A stretch of DNA of 64,000 nt, from contig JAVUPY010000062.1 in NCBI GenBank assembly GCA_032252755.1, forward strand, positions 19,326 through 83,325, written 5' to 3'. The notes beneath the pieces are model-generated. The model saw only the letters and a list, made by a program, of their open reading frames with translations. It was not told the DNA's origin and ran no database searches. This stretch comes from Terriglobia bacterium. GTDB lineage: Bacteria; Acidobacteriota; Terriglobia; Terriglobales; Acidobacteriaceae. Below, in pieces: positions 35,498-43,823 of this stretch; within the stretch, counting starts at the first letter, position 1, and each line of letters begins with the position of its first letter. The translations under genes were made by a program, and so were the position numbers.

Positions 35498-35890
35498 TTA
35501 AAGAACCTTTCCTGCGGCAATTTTCTCCACGAACGCCTTGTCTGCTTCCAGGAAGTCGAATTGCGGCAAGGTGCCTCGCTCGACCCAGCGAACGTCCTTG
35601 AAGATGCGGTTCTCGATCTCGCCTTCGTAGGCTTCGACGAGGAAGAAGTGGAGTTCGACGCCGTTTCCGTTGCGGTAGGTGTGAGCGATGGTCGCGACTT
35701 CGGGACCGACGGCCGCGCGGATTCCCAGCTCTTCCTCGAGTTCCCTTTCCAGCGCGGCTGGCGGCTCTTCGCCGGGCTCGATCTTGCCGCCGGGAAACTC
35801 CCACTGCAAAGGCATTGGCTGATGCTTCGTGCGCTGACAAATCAGCATCTGGGAGCCGCGAACGATCAATCCTGCGACGACCTGCTTCAT
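35498..35890 (-). CDS. NUDIX hydrolase (MutT-like)
   Basis: This 130-residue protein has a complete NUDIX box near residues 33-55 (GGKIEPGEEPPAALERELEE followed by ELGI), embedded in WEFPGGK. MutT-type enzymes remove 8-oxo-dGTP or similar nucleotides. The ATG at 35890 overlaps the stop of the upstream BtuF-like gene (ATGA), so the two are probably translated together. The long open frame upstream is a shadow. Confidence 0.9.
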   Translation of the reverse strand: MKQVVAGLIVRGSQMLICQRTKHQPMPLQWEFPGGKIEPGEEPPAALERELEEELGIRAAVGPEVATIAHTYRNGNGVELHFFLVEAYEGEIENRIFKDVRWVERGTLPQFDFLEADKAFVEKIAAGKVL

Positions 35891-36723
35891 CAGCTCGCTT
35901 TGACCTCTCTGATCTCCTCGATCTTGCGAACGCCTGGCGGTTGGTCGAACCTCTCGGGATGAAGAGCCCATGCGATGGCTCGCAGGCCGCCTATCAGGGT
36001 TGTTGCGGGAGTATTGAGCAGTTCGTCGGCGACGCAGAAGACGCGACCGTTCTTCCCCGCATTGGTTTCGAGCCAACCTCGATCGCGGACGATCTTCTCC
36101 AGCGGGACGCGATCTCCGGCGCCGCACCACGCGGCAAGAGTCACGTCAGGATTCATGGCGCGCACTTCTTCCGCGGCGGTCTGCGCGCCCGGAATTCCGA
36201 CGAACTCTCCGCCCGCGGCTTCGACCAGCTCAGCGACCCACGTTTGCGAGGCGATTAGAGGTTTTCCCCATTCCTCGGAGAAGACTCGCAGCCTGGGGAA
36301 GAACGCGGTTGCGCGGCGAATGCGGTTAATCTCCCACTGCATCTCGCGCACTACTGCGTCGCCTCGAACGGATGCTCCCGCGATCCGAGCGATCATGCGG
36401 ATATCGTCGTAGATATCTGCGAGGGTGTGCGGAGCGAGAGCGAGGAAGCGAACGCCAGCCTTCATAATCTGAAGAACGGCTTCTTTCTGGTACGGGACCG
36501 AGGCGATTACGATGTCGGGCTTCGCCTCGAGGATCTCGTCGGCGCGAGCAGTCCAGGAGTCCTGGACGATAAGCTTCCCTCCCGTGACAACCTCGGGACA
36601 GACGTCGGCGCAGTACCTGGTGCAGGCGACGAGTTGGTCGAGTTCGCCAATATCAGCCAGCGTGAGAGTCACACTGGGCTGCAGCGACGCTATGCGGAGC
36701 TTTGCCACCTCACCATCGTCCAT
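35890..36723 (-). CDS. BtuF-like helical-backbone metal/cobalamin-binding protein without signal peptide
   Basis: The product (277 residues from 36723) has the class III periplasmic-binding fold. LRIASLQPSVTLTLADIG at the start resembles the BtuF RIVSLxPSxTE motif, and AKPDIVIASVPYQKEA and VFSEEWGKPL follow. BtuF binds vitamin B12 for import, but no signal peptide is visible, so this one looks cytoplasmic. The frame is open to 36906; the ATG at 36723 agrees with family starts, the one at 36828 is an alternative. It overlaps the NUDIX gene by one base. Confidence 0.75.
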   Translation of the reverse strand: MDDGEVAKLRIASLQPSVTLTLADIGELDQLVACTRYCADVCPEVVTGGKLIVQDSWTARADEILEAKPDIVIASVPYQKEAVLQIMKAGVRFLALAPHTLADIYDDIRMIARIAGASVRGDAVVREMQWEINRIRRATAFFPRLRVFSEEWGKPLIASQTWVAELVEAAGGEFVGIPGAQTAAEEVRAMNPDVTLAAWCGAGDRVPLEKIVRDRGWLETNAGKNGRVFCVADELLNTPATTLIGGLRAIAWALHPERFDQPPGVRKIEEIREVKAS

Positions 36724-36831
36724 GAGCGATGCGGGTTTCGTCAATGCGGAGAGGCACTCGCGCAGGCGTTCGGGTGTAAGATTGGCTCGTTCAAGGAGCA
36801 TCTTCCCGGGGGGTGCGATACGAGCCATCGT

Positions 36832-37371
36832 ATTGTCAGAGTTCTCGGATTCGCTTTCATCGCGGTCGTATTCCTGTTCGCGACCACGACCTTTTCTTAC
36901 GGCCAAGACTCGTCGCAGACTACCTCTGCGAAAGCAGCCTCAGCGAAGTCGAAGAAAGTCGCGCAATCGGGAAAGCCTGAGGAGAGCAAAAAAGTGGCAC
37001 AGCCGGGCGAAGCAGGCAAAGCCGAAGCAAACGGCACTAATAAGTCTCAGCCGGCAAAGAGCGACGAAGCGAAGAAGGAAGAAGCTCCGCCGCCACCGCC
37101 CAGCCCGAAGCTGATCGAGGTTCCGCAGGACAGCGCAACCTACACGCCGCGCCCGAAGGTCGTGGCGATATTCGTGTTCACGAACGGCAACCGGATTGAG
37201 TCCGATGATTACCTGATCACGAAGGACGCGCTTTTCATCAACAAGGATGGGCAGAAGACGCGGTATCCGATCAACACGGTCGACCGCGCCGCGACTAAGG
37301 CCGCTAATGAGGGTCGCGGAGTGGATATCGTTTTTCCTAAATCGAGGAGCGAGTTTAATCTCGATTTCTGA
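36832..37371 (+). CDS. Exported Lys/Ala/Pro-rich protein of unknown function
   Basis: The product has an N-terminal hydrophobic leader (RVLGFAFIAVVFLFATTTFS), a low-complexity Lys/Ala/Ser/Glu-rich linker (about residues 35-90) ending in a proline run, and a compact C-terminal part (VVAIFVFTNGNRIESDDYLI). No ATG lies close to the leader; ATT 36832 is the nearest plausible initiator, and the open frame reaches a much earlier ATG at 36427 that runs antisense through the neighbouring gene. The start is therefore uncertain. It is divergent from the BtuF-like gene, with the two 5' ends close or overlapping. Confidence 0.55.
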   Translation: MVRVLGFAFIAVVFLFATTTFSYGQDSSQTTSAKAASAKSKKVAQSGKPEESKKVAQPGEAGKAEANGTNKSQPAKSDEAKKEEAPPPPPSPKLIEVPQDSATYTPRPKVVAIFVFTNGNRIESDDYLITKDALFINKDGQKTRYPINTVDRAATKAANEGRGVDIVFPKSRSEFNLDF

Positions 37372-37398
37372 ATTTCAAGCCTCAGCTAAAATCGATCC

Positions 37399-37755
37399 AT
37401 GTATTCGGCGCTGCTGCTCGATCATTTTCAAAATCCACGTTACGCGGGAGAATTGCCGGACGCTGATTTCACAGTCCGGCAGGAGAACCCTGTCTGCGGA
37501 GACATTCTTGAACTGTGCGCGAGAGTTCGCAAGGGAGTGATAGAGGAGATTCGGTTTCGTGCGAAGGGATGTGTTCCGACCATGGCGTGCGGTTCGGCAG
37601 CCTGCGAGTTAGCGGCAGGGAAGCCGATCTCTGAGATTCGAGAGATAAGTAAAGAGGATGTCATCGATGCGGTCGGAGGGGTTCCCAACGGGTCTGATCA
37701 TGCGGCGCAGTTGGCCTTGGATACCCTCAAGAGTTTGCTTGCCGAAGTGAAATAA
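37399..37755 (+). CDS. IscU/NifU-like Fe-S scaffold protein lacking the third Cys
   Basis: This 118-residue protein has the IscU fold: MYSALLLDHFQNPRYAGEL at the start, NPVCGD with Cys33 and Asp35, and KGCVPTMACGSAACELA with Cys58. IscU assembles Fe-S clusters on three cysteines and one Asp. The third cysteine (HCSxLA in IscU) is replaced: here it is SDHAAQLA, with Ala102 after His101. Three additional cysteines follow Cys58. It probably binds a cluster differently or acts in delivery. No cysteine desulfurase gene is near. Confidence 0.85.
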   Translation: MYSALLLDHFQNPRYAGELPDADFTVRQENPVCGDILELCARVRKGVIEEIRFRAKGCVPTMACGSAACELAAGKPISEIREISKEDVIDAVGGVPNGSDHAAQLALDTLKSLLAEVK

Positions 37756-37867
37756 ACCGCAAATTCAATTTTGAAAAGATCCGGACATATTCTGACTACC
37801 CCACCCAAGACAAAGGACGGACCGGATGGGCTAACCGATGTTGCGCACGGAGAGAACTGCTAATCTC

Positions 37868-38071
37868 TTACGGCCAAACCCTCTTGGCTGAGTCCGAGCG
37901 CGGAGCTTCCACGGGCTTCGGGATCGAGGCGGCGCGGACGGGTTCTTCGACGACGCCGAGCGGGTTTTCGTCTTCGAGGATCTGGGCGGCGCAGCGGAGT
38001 TTGTCGATCTGCTCCATGAGCTGCCGGACCTGCTGTTCTTTTTCGCGAATGACTGCGTGAATATCCTTCAT
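37868..38071 (-). CDS. Small coiled-coil hypothetical protein, 67 residues
   Basis: The N-terminal half is a heptad-rich helix (IREKEQQVRQLMEQIDKL), the C-terminal half is Pro/Ala/Arg-rich. GGGGAG lies five bases before the ATG at 38071; the longer open frame to 38413 runs through the spacer and is not used. The gene stands between two divergent neighbours. Function unknown. Confidence 0.65.
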   Translation of the reverse strand: MKDIHAVIREKEQQVRQLMEQIDKLRCAAQILEDENPLGVVEEPVRAASIPKPVEAPRSDSAKRVWP

Positions 38072-38412
38072 CGTTCTCCCCTGAAACTTACTTGCATAGC
38101 CATCGATAGCGCGGCTCAGATCGAGCCACCGAGCCATAGGGCCATCGTGCCATCGGAAATCAAAACGGCCCGGGCACCGGATCAGTTCATCCCCTAGGGC
38201 TGAACGACCTACGCCGACCCACTGGCCAAGTTTCGCGCCGAATTGGATTTCCGGCCAATTACTAATGGCCAATCGCAGGGTGCACTTCCGATTACTGATG
38301 TTCTTCGGTTTCAGGAGCTTAGCGCTGATAACCGTGACATGATTGGGCACAAGCCTCCTCAAACACCCAGCGGTGTTTGCAGCGGGCGCGTCACTTTCAA
38401 AGGGAGTGCACA
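38072..38412. other. Divergent promoter spacer with repeat fragments
   Basis: No gene is seen. A GGGCCATCGTGCCATCGG stretch at 38139-38156 resembles a repeat at 52988-53010, and AAACACC-CAGC-GGTGTTT at 38361-38378 is a hairpin before the GAF-TonB gene. AAAGGGAG precedes the start at 38413. Confidence 0.5.
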
Positions 38413-40290
38413 ATGGCTACGACGGCCAGTCACACGGCCATGGATGAATCTCTTCCAGATTTCTCCAGCCAATTTCTGAGCGATTTGCAGGGGCTGCTCG
38501 AAAAGGCGGGACGCTTCACAGGCGCTACCAGCGCAGCGATGGCTTTTGTTGAGGGCGAAGAACTCGTCACCAAGGTAAGCATGGGAGAATGCGCGCCGGA
38601 TCCCGGCTCGCGCAGCCCGATCTCCGGTAGTTTCACCGGACTCTGCGTACAGCAGCACGATGTGCAGCGCTGTGACGACGCCTCGAAGGACGAGCGCGTC
38701 GATTCCGCGGCGTGCCAGGCACTCGGCATTTCGTCGATGGTGATCGTACCGATTTCGGAAAAGCGCAGGGTGCTGGGAGTCCTGGCAGCGTTCTCGCCGA
38801 AGCCGAATGCGTTTTCGCCAACGCACGTTGCCCTGTTGCGGACGATTGCGGACATCGTGATTGAGTTGCGAAAGCGTTATCCGGCAGATCCGCATCCGGC
38901 GGGATTCGGTGCGACGCGGAGCGACGAGCCGATCAAGGCTGCGCCGCAGGTCGATTCGCCATTGGTTCACTCGGCGCCGGACATAGCCGCGGCCGAAATC
39001 GAGCCAACCCTCGTCAAAGCACCTGAAACCAGGGCTGCGGTGACGACCGTGCTGCCGACATTCGCTTCGGCACTGCCAGAAAAGAAATTGGAGCCGGCGG
39101 CGAGCTCTTCAGTTGAGAAGTCGGACGTGGCAATGAACCCGGCCGCCGAACTGCATGCCACGATGGCGGCGATTCCGGTACCGGAACAGAATAAGCAGGA
39201 AAAGGTCGAGCCTTTGAAGGTCGAGGTTCCGAAGCAGGAAGAAATTCGAATCACAGAGGCCAAGCCGGCAGCGGAGAAGAAACCTGTTCTCGGTCCGGTA
39301 CTGGTGAAGCCTGAAGCAAAACCGAAGGTGGAGCACAGTGTCGAACTGTGGAAGCGTGAACCGCTGGTCATCAACAATGCCGAGGAAGCGGACGAGTACG
39401 CCCGGGTGGTTCCGGACGAGCCGAAGAAGGAATCAGAAGTGGTTTCGACGGCAGCCGACATAGGTTTTACTCCAGTGACGAACGATGCCGAAGCTAATGC
39501 GCATCAGCCGATGTTTGGCTACGGATATAGCGCGAAATCAACGAGGACGGGCGGCCGCTCCATTTCGATACTTAAGGTAATCGTCGCGGTACTTGGCCTC
39601 GCGGCTTTTGCCGCAGCAGCCACCTGGTTCTTCAAATATCACTCACCGGTCGAGCAGCCGCATGCTGTACAGGCAGCGGCGCCAGGGGTTCAGCCCGCCG
39701 CGCCAGAAGCGCAGACGCTAGCGCCACGGGTCACGCCGGACGCTGCCGATGCGCAGGCGTCAACGGGCCCGGAGGTCGCAATGGTCCTGAAGAAAACGGA
39801 CCTGAAACTGCCGGGCGGAAAGCATGACGCCAAGATTCCCGATTCTGAAATTGTTCCGGACCAGACGATCATTCTCAACGGTGGTACGGTTCCGAAACGG
39901 ATTGGTGCAGAGGAAGCAGTAGCACCACCGAAAGTTGCGGCAGATGGAACCCCTGGTATGAGTAACATTCTGAATATGGTGAAGCCGACCACGCAACCTA
40001 AAGCCGATTTCCAAGCTTCGACGATTTCGGCACCAGTATTGATCAAGCAGGTGGCGCCGCGATTCCCTGCCTTTGCCCGGCAGATGCATATCCAGAGCGA
40101 CCGGGTGATCCTGAATGGGACTGTTGGAAAGGACGGTTCGGTTACCAGCATCAAAGTTATCCGTGGAAACCAGGTATTCGTTGGGCCCGCGATAGCGGCA
40201 GTAAAAGAATGGAAATACAAACCGGCCATACTGAACGGCCAGCCCACGCCCTCGACGGTTGAAATCGTAGTGAACTTCGTGGATCGCTGA
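38413..40290 (+). CDS. GAF-domain / TonB C-terminal protein with unusual architecture
   Basis: This 625-residue protein has an N-terminal GAF-like sensory domain (about residues 15-160, with SGSFTGLCVQQHDVQRCDDA), a long Ala/Pro/Glu/Lys-rich linker, one membrane helix (SISILKVIVAVLGLAAFAAA at about 383-403) and a Pro/Ala-rich stretch. A TonB-type C-terminal domain closes it (about 540-625, with APRFPAFARQMHIQSDRVIL and then VVNFVDR). TonB domains couple inner-membrane energy to outer-membrane receptors, with the usual order a short N-terminal anchor, linker, then TonB. A large cytoplasmic GAF domain before the anchor is unusual. It starts at ATG 38413 and is followed by a terminator. Confidence 0.85.
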   Translation: MATTASHTAMDESLPDFSSQFLSDLQGLLEKAGRFTGATSAAMAFVEGEELVTKVSMGECAPDPGSRSPISGSFTGLCVQQHDVQRCDDASKDERVDSAACQALGISSMVIVPISEKRRVLGVLAAFSPKPNAFSPTHVALLRTIADIVIELRKRYPADPHPAGFGATRSDEPIKAAPQVDSPLVHSAPDIAAAEIEPTLVKAPETRAAVTTVLPTFASALPEKKLEPAASSSVEKSDVAMNPAAELHATMAAIPVPEQNKQEKVEPLKVEVPKQEEIRITEAKPAAEKKPVLGPVLVKPEAKPKVEHSVELWKREPLVINNAEEADEYARVVPDEPKKESEVVSTAADIGFTPVTNDAEANAHQPMFGYGYSAKSTRTGGRSISILKVIVAVLGLAAFAAAATWFFKYHSPVEQPHAVQAAAPGVQPAAPEAQTLAPRVTPDAADAQASTGPEVAMVLKKTDLKLPGGKHDAKIPDSEIVPDQTIILNGGTVPKRIGAEEAVAPPKVAADGTPGMSNILNMVKPTTQPKADFQASTISAPVLIKQVAPRFPAFARQMHIQSDRVILNGTVGKDGSVTSIKVIRGNQVFVGPAIAAVKEWKYKPAILNGQPTPSTVEIVVNFVDR

Positions 40291-40312
40291 ACCTCTGATG
40301 AACGCATGACCG

Positions 40313-40336
40313 CCCCGGCACTCTGCCGGGGTTTTT
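40313..40336 (+). terminator. Rho-independent terminator after the GAF-TonB gene
   Basis: CCCCGGCA-CTC-TGCCGGGG is followed by TTTTT, 23 bases after the stop codon. Confidence 0.93.
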
Positions 40337-40445
40337 CACTGTCGTTGACATTTTCACTGTGCAACGTGCAAACTAACGACTCCCGGGTGATAGCGGATTT
40401 TTCCGCTCCGTAGCGGTCTGCGCGGCGCACGGAAGACATTAACTG

Positions 40446-40892
40446 ATGAACGCGACCAGGGTCTCATACACGCTGGACTCCTCGTTGGAGAGCGTGAACA
40501 AGGCGGAAGAGACTGCCACAGAGTTCGCCACCAAGACCGGATTCGATCCGGAGGAGGTGCAGCGGATCTCGATGGCGGTTCGTGAAGCCACGGTGAATGC
40601 CGTCCTGCATGGTAATTCATATGACCCTCGCAAGAAGGTGCATATCGCGTTTGAGGCCGCAGGCGATGCCCTGACGGTTACGGTTCGGGACGAGGGCAAG
40701 GGACTGGATCAGGAAGAAATTCCCGATCCTCTCGCCCCTGAGAATCTTTTGAAGCAGTCAGGACGTGGCATTTTCCTTATTCGGGCTTTCATGGATGAAG
40801 TCCGCTTCCGTAACATGGAACCCGGCACAGAAGTTACTTTGATCAAGAGGCTGTCCGGTGACTCCCGCGACGGCAAGGAGGCTTCCCAGTGA
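40446..40892 (+). CDS. RsbW-type anti-sigma factor / serine kinase
   Basis: This 148-residue ATP-binding protein (HATPase_c_2) has the N-box AVREATVNAVLHGNSYD near residues 45-61 and DEGKGLD and GRGIFLI (about residues 81 and 113). RsbW-like kinases phosphorylate an STAS-domain antagonist and hold a sigma factor. The stop overlaps the next start (GTGA), making an RsbW-RsbV pair. No sigma factor is in the window, so the target is unknown. Confidence 0.93.
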   Translation: MNATRVSYTLDSSLESVNKAEETATEFATKTGFDPEEVQRISMAVREATVNAVLHGNSYDPRKKVHIAFEAAGDALTVTVRDEGKGLDQEEIPDPLAPENLLKQSGRGIFLIRAFMDEVRFRNMEPGTEVTLIKRLSGDSRDGKEASQ

Positions 40893-41233
40893 CGATGAAA
40901 GCAAGCACCCGGCAGGTGGATGGCGTCACCATCATTGATTTGAGTGGGCGCATCACTCTCGGCGAAGGCAGCGTGGTTCTTCGCGATACCATCCGCAACT
41001 CGGTCGGACAGGGGATCAAGAAGATCGTCCTTAACCTAGGTGATGTGACCTATATCGACAGCTCGGGAATCGGCGAGCTGGTCAGCGCCTTCACCAGCGT
41101 TCGCAACCAGGGCGGCGAACTGAAGCTGCTGAACCTGACGAAGAAGGTTCATGACCTGCTCCAGATCACGAAGCTCTATACGGTCTTCGACGTGAAGGAC
41201 GACGAGGCGAGCGCCATCAAGGCATTCAAGTAA
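40889..41233 (+). CDS. STAS-domain anti-anti-sigma factor (RsbV-like)
   Basis: This 114-residue STAS protein has the phosphorylatable serine in VTYIDSSGIGELV (about residue 56). It binds the RsbW-type partner when unphosphorylated and frees the sigma factor. The GTG at 40889 overlaps the previous stop; the ATG at 40895 is an alternative start. A short inverted repeat at 41267-41290 follows, without a U-tract. Confidence 0.93.
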   Translation: MTMKASTRQVDGVTIIDLSGRITLGEGSVVLRDTIRNSVGQGIKKIVLNLGDVTYIDSSGIGELVSAFTSVRNQGGELKLLNLTKKVHDLLQITKLYTVFDVKDDEASAIKAFK

Positions 41234-41317
41234 TGCTTTAGCTTTTTGTCTATAAGTTGATCTCTAACGGCTGCCTGCGGGTAGCCGTTGGTGCTTATGG
41301 GCCATTCGTCATTCAGT

Positions 41318-42778
41318 TCACTTCCCTTCCTTTGCTTTCTTAGCGACCAGCGCCTGAACCATCTGGCCGGCGAAGTCGGCCGCGGGCGGATCCTGGTTGG
41401 CAAGCGCCACAATGGTGTATGGCGAGTTGAGCACGATGTACAACTCCGTATTCACGCCGGGATATCCGCCGCCGTGACCGACCACGGTCTCACCTTGAAC
41501 ATGCTCGATTTGCATGGCGTAGCCGTATTCGCCACCCCAGGGCGTTTTGCCGTGCGGCTGGGCCATTCTCTCGAACGTAGCCTTGCTGACCAGCTTTCCA
41601 TTGCGCAGGGCGGCGGCGAAGCGGATGAGGTCGTTGGCGGTGGAGAGGGCGCCGCCGGCGGGGCTGCCGATATCGGGCTTGGCGGCATGCCATGCGGCCG
41701 AAGGCCCGTTCTCGCTCATCTGCGTGTAAGGCGTCACCATGCGCGCGTCGTGATGCGGAATGTTATTGGGATCGCTGTTCTTCATTCCGGCGGGTTCGAA
41801 GATATGCTTGCGGAGGTAGTCGGGATAGGCTTCACCGGAGACCTTCTCCACAATGGCGCCGGCGAGCGTCAAGCCGGCGTTGCTGTAAGACCAACTGCTT
41901 CCGGGTTCGAATTTCGGCGGGACGTTTTCGAAGAGCGGCACGAATTCCGATGCGCGCTTTACGCCATCCTTCATCATCTCTGGCGTACGCTTGTCGAGGA
42001 AATCTCCAAGACCGCCGGTGTGCGATAGCAACATTCCGACCGTGACTTTTTCGCGAATGGTTTGATTGCCGTACCGGGGGAAGAACTTGCCGACAACGTC
42101 GTTGTAGGAGAGCTTGCCTTGATCTACCAGCTGGCCGACGGCGGCGGCGGTGAACATCTTGCCCATGGAGCCGAGCGTGAACTGGGTATCGGCTGTGATC
42201 GGCGTTTTGTTCTCGCGATTGGCAAATCCACCAGTCGCGATGGCGATGGGCTGCGTTCCGCGCGCGACCATTACGATGCCGGAGAAGAGGCCGGAGCCGG
42301 AGAGGCGCGCTACGGTCGACTCCACTTCTTTCTTTACGACAGCGTCACTGACGTCGTTGGGCAGTGCGGAGTCAGGAATTTCGGCGGGGCGGAAACCTAT
42401 GCCGCCGAGTTTGCCGTTGCTTACCCTGAATTCGAGTCCGAGAAAGATGCCGCTCTTCTTGCCCTTCGCCGTTAGCTGGAGGTGATCCGGAGCCGACTCG
42501 TTGACCTTCACAACATCGAAGCCACCTTGCTGCGTGCATTCCTGTAACTGGGTGTCAGCTACCTCGTCGGCACTGTGCTCCTTCAGAAACGCTTCTTCAC
42601 GGTTCGCGGCATTCCACTTGGCAAGGGCGTCATGATTTGGCGCGTTGCACAGGGTGAGCCATTCAGAGGCCAGCTTTCCGGTCTCTGTTTGGGGCAATTG
42701 CGCGGTTTGGGGAAAGGCAAGAACGGCAGTGAACAGGACGGAAAATGCAGCTCCTGGCAAGGAACGAAGGACTCTCAT
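41318..42778 (-). CDS. Secreted class C beta-lactamase-family serine hydrolase
   Basis: This 486-residue exported protein has a signal peptide and an N-terminal extension (about residues 28-150, poorly known). The beta-lactamase/transpeptidase domain follows, with the SxxK motif in TLGSMGKMF (about residue 218), the YxN-type SYSNAG near residue 307 and the HGG motif in VVGHGGGYPG (about residue 435). These are the AmpC-like layout shared with esterases and D-Ala peptidases; activity is not predictable. It is transcribed against the RsbV gene. Confidence 0.88.
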   Translation of the reverse strand: MRVLRSLPGAAFSVLFTAVLAFPQTAQLPQTETGKLASEWLTLCNAPNHDALAKWNAANREEAFLKEHSADEVADTQLQECTQQGGFDVVKVNESAPDHLQLTAKGKKSGIFLGLEFRVSNGKLGGIGFRPAEIPDSALPNDVSDAVVKKEVESTVARLSGSGLFSGIVMVARGTQPIAIATGGFANRENKTPITADTQFTLGSMGKMFTAAAVGQLVDQGKLSYNDVVGKFFPRYGNQTIREKVTVGMLLSHTGGLGDFLDKRTPEMMKDGVKRASEFVPLFENVPPKFEPGSSWSYSNAGLTLAGAIVEKVSGEAYPDYLRKHIFEPAGMKNSDPNNIPHHDARMVTPYTQMSENGPSAAWHAAKPDIGSPAGGALSTANDLIRFAAALRNGKLVSKATFERMAQPHGKTPWGGEYGYAMQIEHVQGETVVGHGGGYPGVNTELYIVLNSPYTIVALANQDPPAADFAGQMVQALVAKKAKEGK

Positions 42779-42880
42779 CTGGATCTCCTGGACATTGGAC
42801 GGAGGTGGCTCAAAATCGTGAAGGAGTATACGAAGAAAATCAGTGAAGAGTTCGAATAGCTTGGCAGAAATATTCTGAAG

Positions 42881-43192
42881 CTACGCTGTCGGCGTGAGCA
42901 GGCTCTTCAACTCTTCGCCAAAACGTGCAAGTTCGTGGAGACGCTCGGGAGTGGCTTCGATGATTTCCGACTTGGATTGAAAGACCTTTTGGCCCCGGAC
43001 TTCGGTGAGCACGCCGAGAACTTCGCCCATTTTCCAGCCCGGGGCGCCGATCGTTGTGAGTCCTGTTGGGGTGGGCGTCAGCAGCGCGATGCAGTTCCCT
43101 TTCACGACGCCGATGGCCCTGGGAAAGCGGTCGAAGGTCTGGAGTTCGAAGCCGGCGAGGTAAATGCGCTGGAGCTGTTCGGAAAGGTCCAT
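42881..43192 (-). CDS. Conserved hypothetical protein, 103 residues
   Basis: This is a soluble protein of beta/alpha composition (DLSEQLQRIYLAGFELQTFD, then IGVVKGNCIALLTPTPTG). The ATG at 43192 is preferred because the frame above it runs into a dispersed palindromic repeat. It follows the DUF151 gene on the same strand across that repeat. No named family is recognised. Confidence 0.65.
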   Translation of the reverse strand: MDLSEQLQRIYLAGFELQTFDRFPRAIGVVKGNCIALLTPTPTGLTTIGAPGWKMGEVLGVLTEVRGQKVFQSKSEIIEATPERLHELARFGEELKSLLTPTA

Positions 43193-43206
43193 AGAAGAAA
43201 TTGATT

Positions 43207-43295
43207 CATTGACGATTTTCTGATTGACGATTGAAAAGCCAAATCGAATGCTTTTGCAGTTCAATCATCAATGTGAAAATCATCAATCGTCAATG
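43207..43295. repeat. Full TTGACGATT palindromic repeat
   Basis: CATTGACGATT...ATTGACGATTGAA pairs with TTCAATCATCAATG...CATCAATCGTCAATG across a central part, forming a long imperfect hairpin. Copies or halves occur at 4238, 8949, 14866, 16919, 46557 and 53574. Confidence 0.75.
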
Positions 43296-43298
43296 CGG

Positions 43299-43787
43299 TC
43301 ACATCTTGTATCCACCCGTCTCCTCATCGCTCAGGCCTTCCAGCCACTTTTTCAAGTCGTCGCTGGTGATGCGTTCACTGGCGGCGGAGGCAACCTTGGA
43401 GATGCGGAGAACTTCGTCGTCAACAAAGATGGGGCAGTCGACGCGGAGCGCGAGCGCGAGGGCGTCGGATGGTCGCGAATCGAGGCTAATGGTCTGGCCA
43501 TCGCGTTCAGCCCAGATTACGGCGTAGAACGTATCATCCTTGAGTTCCGTGACGACCACCTTGTTCACGCTCGCGCCGAACCCGGTGAGCATGTTCTTGA
43601 GGAGGTCGTGTGTCATCGGGCGCGGCGTTGTGACTTTCTCGATCTCGAGGGCGATAGCGTTGGCTTCGTAGACACCAACCCAAATGGGCAGAATCGACTC
43701 GCCTTCGACGTCCTTCAGGACCACGATGGGCATGTTGGTTACGGGATCCATCATGAGTCCACGAATTCTCATCTCGACTTCGGCCAT
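43299..43787 (-). CDS. Bifunctional nuclease family protein (DUF151/BFN)
   Basis: This 162-residue protein covers the DUF151 domain: EMRIRGLMMDPVTNMPIVVL at the start, LPIWVGVYEANAIALEIE near residue 33, and RPSDALALALR near residue 105. Members such as BFN act as DNase/RNase; bacterial homologues are little studied. The stop lies next to a TTGACGATT repeat. It is ten bases downstream of miaB on the same strand. Confidence 0.92.
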   Translation of the reverse strand: MAEVEMRIRGLMMDPVTNMPIVVLKDVEGESILPIWVGVYEANAIALEIEKVTTPRPMTHDLLKNMLTGFGASVNKVVVTELKDDTFYAVIWAERDGQTISLDSRPSDALALALRVDCPIFVDDEVLRISKVASAASERITSDDLKKWLEGLSDEETGGYKM

Positions 43788-43796
43788 GGTCAGCTC

Positions 43797-43823
43797 CTAG
43801 GTACTAGGTGCGAGGTACGAGGT
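43797..43823. repeat. GTGCGAGGTACGAGGT repeat at the miaB 3' end
   Basis: The plus strand reads CTAGGTGCGAGGTACGAGGT, matching the arm of the palindrome at 62535-62612. On the minus strand it codes the end of MiaB. Confidence 0.7.

Noticed and set aside
41318..42778. Beta-lactamase-like gene considered as the target of the BlaI pair
   Set aside because: It is 34 kb away and I see no AACTAA-N4-TTAGTT dyad before it.
43207..43295. Repeated TTGACGATT units considered as a CRISPR array
   Set aside because: The units are short, in opposite orientations and form a palindrome; there are no regular spacers and no cas genes.
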